A stretch of 15,371 bases of DNA from Chromatiales bacterium (GTDB lineage Bacteria; Pseudomonadota; Gammaproteobacteria; UBA6429), in contig JALTJN010000376.1 of the NCBI GenBank assembly GCA_027076405.1, forward strand, positions 1 to 15,371, written 5' to 3'. How positions within the stretch are numbered: the first letter of the stretch is position 1; the number at the start of each line of letters is the position of its first letter. The notes under the pieces are model-generated. The model ran no database searches. It saw nothing but the letters and a program-made list of their open reading frames with translations, and had not been told where the DNA came from. The translations under genes and the position numbers were made by a program. This document shows, piece after piece, positions 15,182-15,371 of the stretch.

Positions 15182-15371
15182 GTGGCTAAGATTCTTGTTG
15201 TTGATGACAACGCTGTAATAAGAGATGTCGCGAGGTTTTCTCTACAAAATCAGCATGATGTAACACTTGCGGAGAATGGAAAAGAGGGCATTGCACTTGC
15301 TAAAGCATCACCTTTCGATGTCATCATCACAGATATTCAAATGCCGGAAATGGACGGGATTGAATTTGTAA
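15182..15371 (+). CDS. Response regulator receiver domain (5' part, cut by right edge), GTG start
   Basis: The first 63 codons read (M)AKILVVDDNAVIRDVARFS and continue through VIITDIQMPEMDG. This is a CheY-like receiver domain: acidic pocket Asp8 and Asp9 and the phospho-acceptor Asp51. The Thr/Ser and Lys switch residues and any output domain lie beyond the edge, so the class (single-domain or with an effector) is unknown. The start is GTG at 15182, because an in-frame TAA sits immediately before it (15179-15181) and a strong ribosome binding site, GGAAGGTGAG (15169-15178), lies just upstream. It is the start of a unit divergent from aroQ; a sensor kinase partner may follow outside the window. 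Confidence 0.9.
   Translation, partial: MAKILVVDDNAVIRDVARFSLQNQHDVTLAENGKEGIALAKASPFDVIITDIQMPEMDGIEFV

Overview
The window reads as a chromosomal segment of a moderately AT-rich gammaproteobacterium. The minus-strand order aroQ-accB-accC-prmA-(zinc-ribbon/DUF3426)-dusB-fis-purH is the classical gammaproteobacterial arrangement, and the proteins match that group in length and motifs. A class I phosphoribulokinase in the same segment suggests an autotroph using the Calvin cycle, for example a sulfur-oxidising lineage. RuBisCO is not in the window, so autotrophy is an inference. I cannot name the genus.

Layout, left to right. (1) 1-374, minus: 5' end of a gene running off the left edge, probably the deacylase (YbaK-like) domain of a YbaK-HDOD protein. 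(2) 626-1786, plus: a protein with two cyclic-nucleotide-binding-like domains and a C-terminal rhodanese domain. It is followed by a small STAS/SEC14-like gene (1805-2184) broken by two single-base expansions in homopolymers. (3) A strong bidirectional terminator (2207-2245) separates these from phosphoribulokinase (2270-3157, minus). (4) purD (minus), then a membrane-anchored purple-acid-phosphatase-like metallophosphoesterase on the plus strand, then purH (minus). purH and purD, often adjacent in this class, are therefore separated by a convergent/divergent gene. (5) purH is bracketed by two copies of a CCACGAAGG-type inverted repeat. (6) fis, dusB, the zinc-ribbon membrane protein and prmA, all minus. 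(7) A 489-bp gap (12056-12544) with two related, highly structured palindromic elements in opposite orientation, plus the accC terminator. (8) accC, accB, aroQ, minus. (9) A 351-bp divergent gap, then the start of a GTG-initiated response regulator cut by the right edge.

Functionally, most of the window is core metabolism: purine synthesis (purD, purH), the biotin carboxylase half of acetyl-CoA carboxylase (accB, accC), the shikimate pathway (aroQ), tRNA modification coupled to the nucleoid protein Fis (dusB-fis), ribosomal protein methylation (prmA) and CO2 fixation (prk). The less ordinary material is in the gaps. The two palindromes near 12.1-12.4 kb share a core and keep their stems by compensatory changes. 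The two inverted repeats flank purH, and the small gene after the rhodanese protein is doubly frameshifted.
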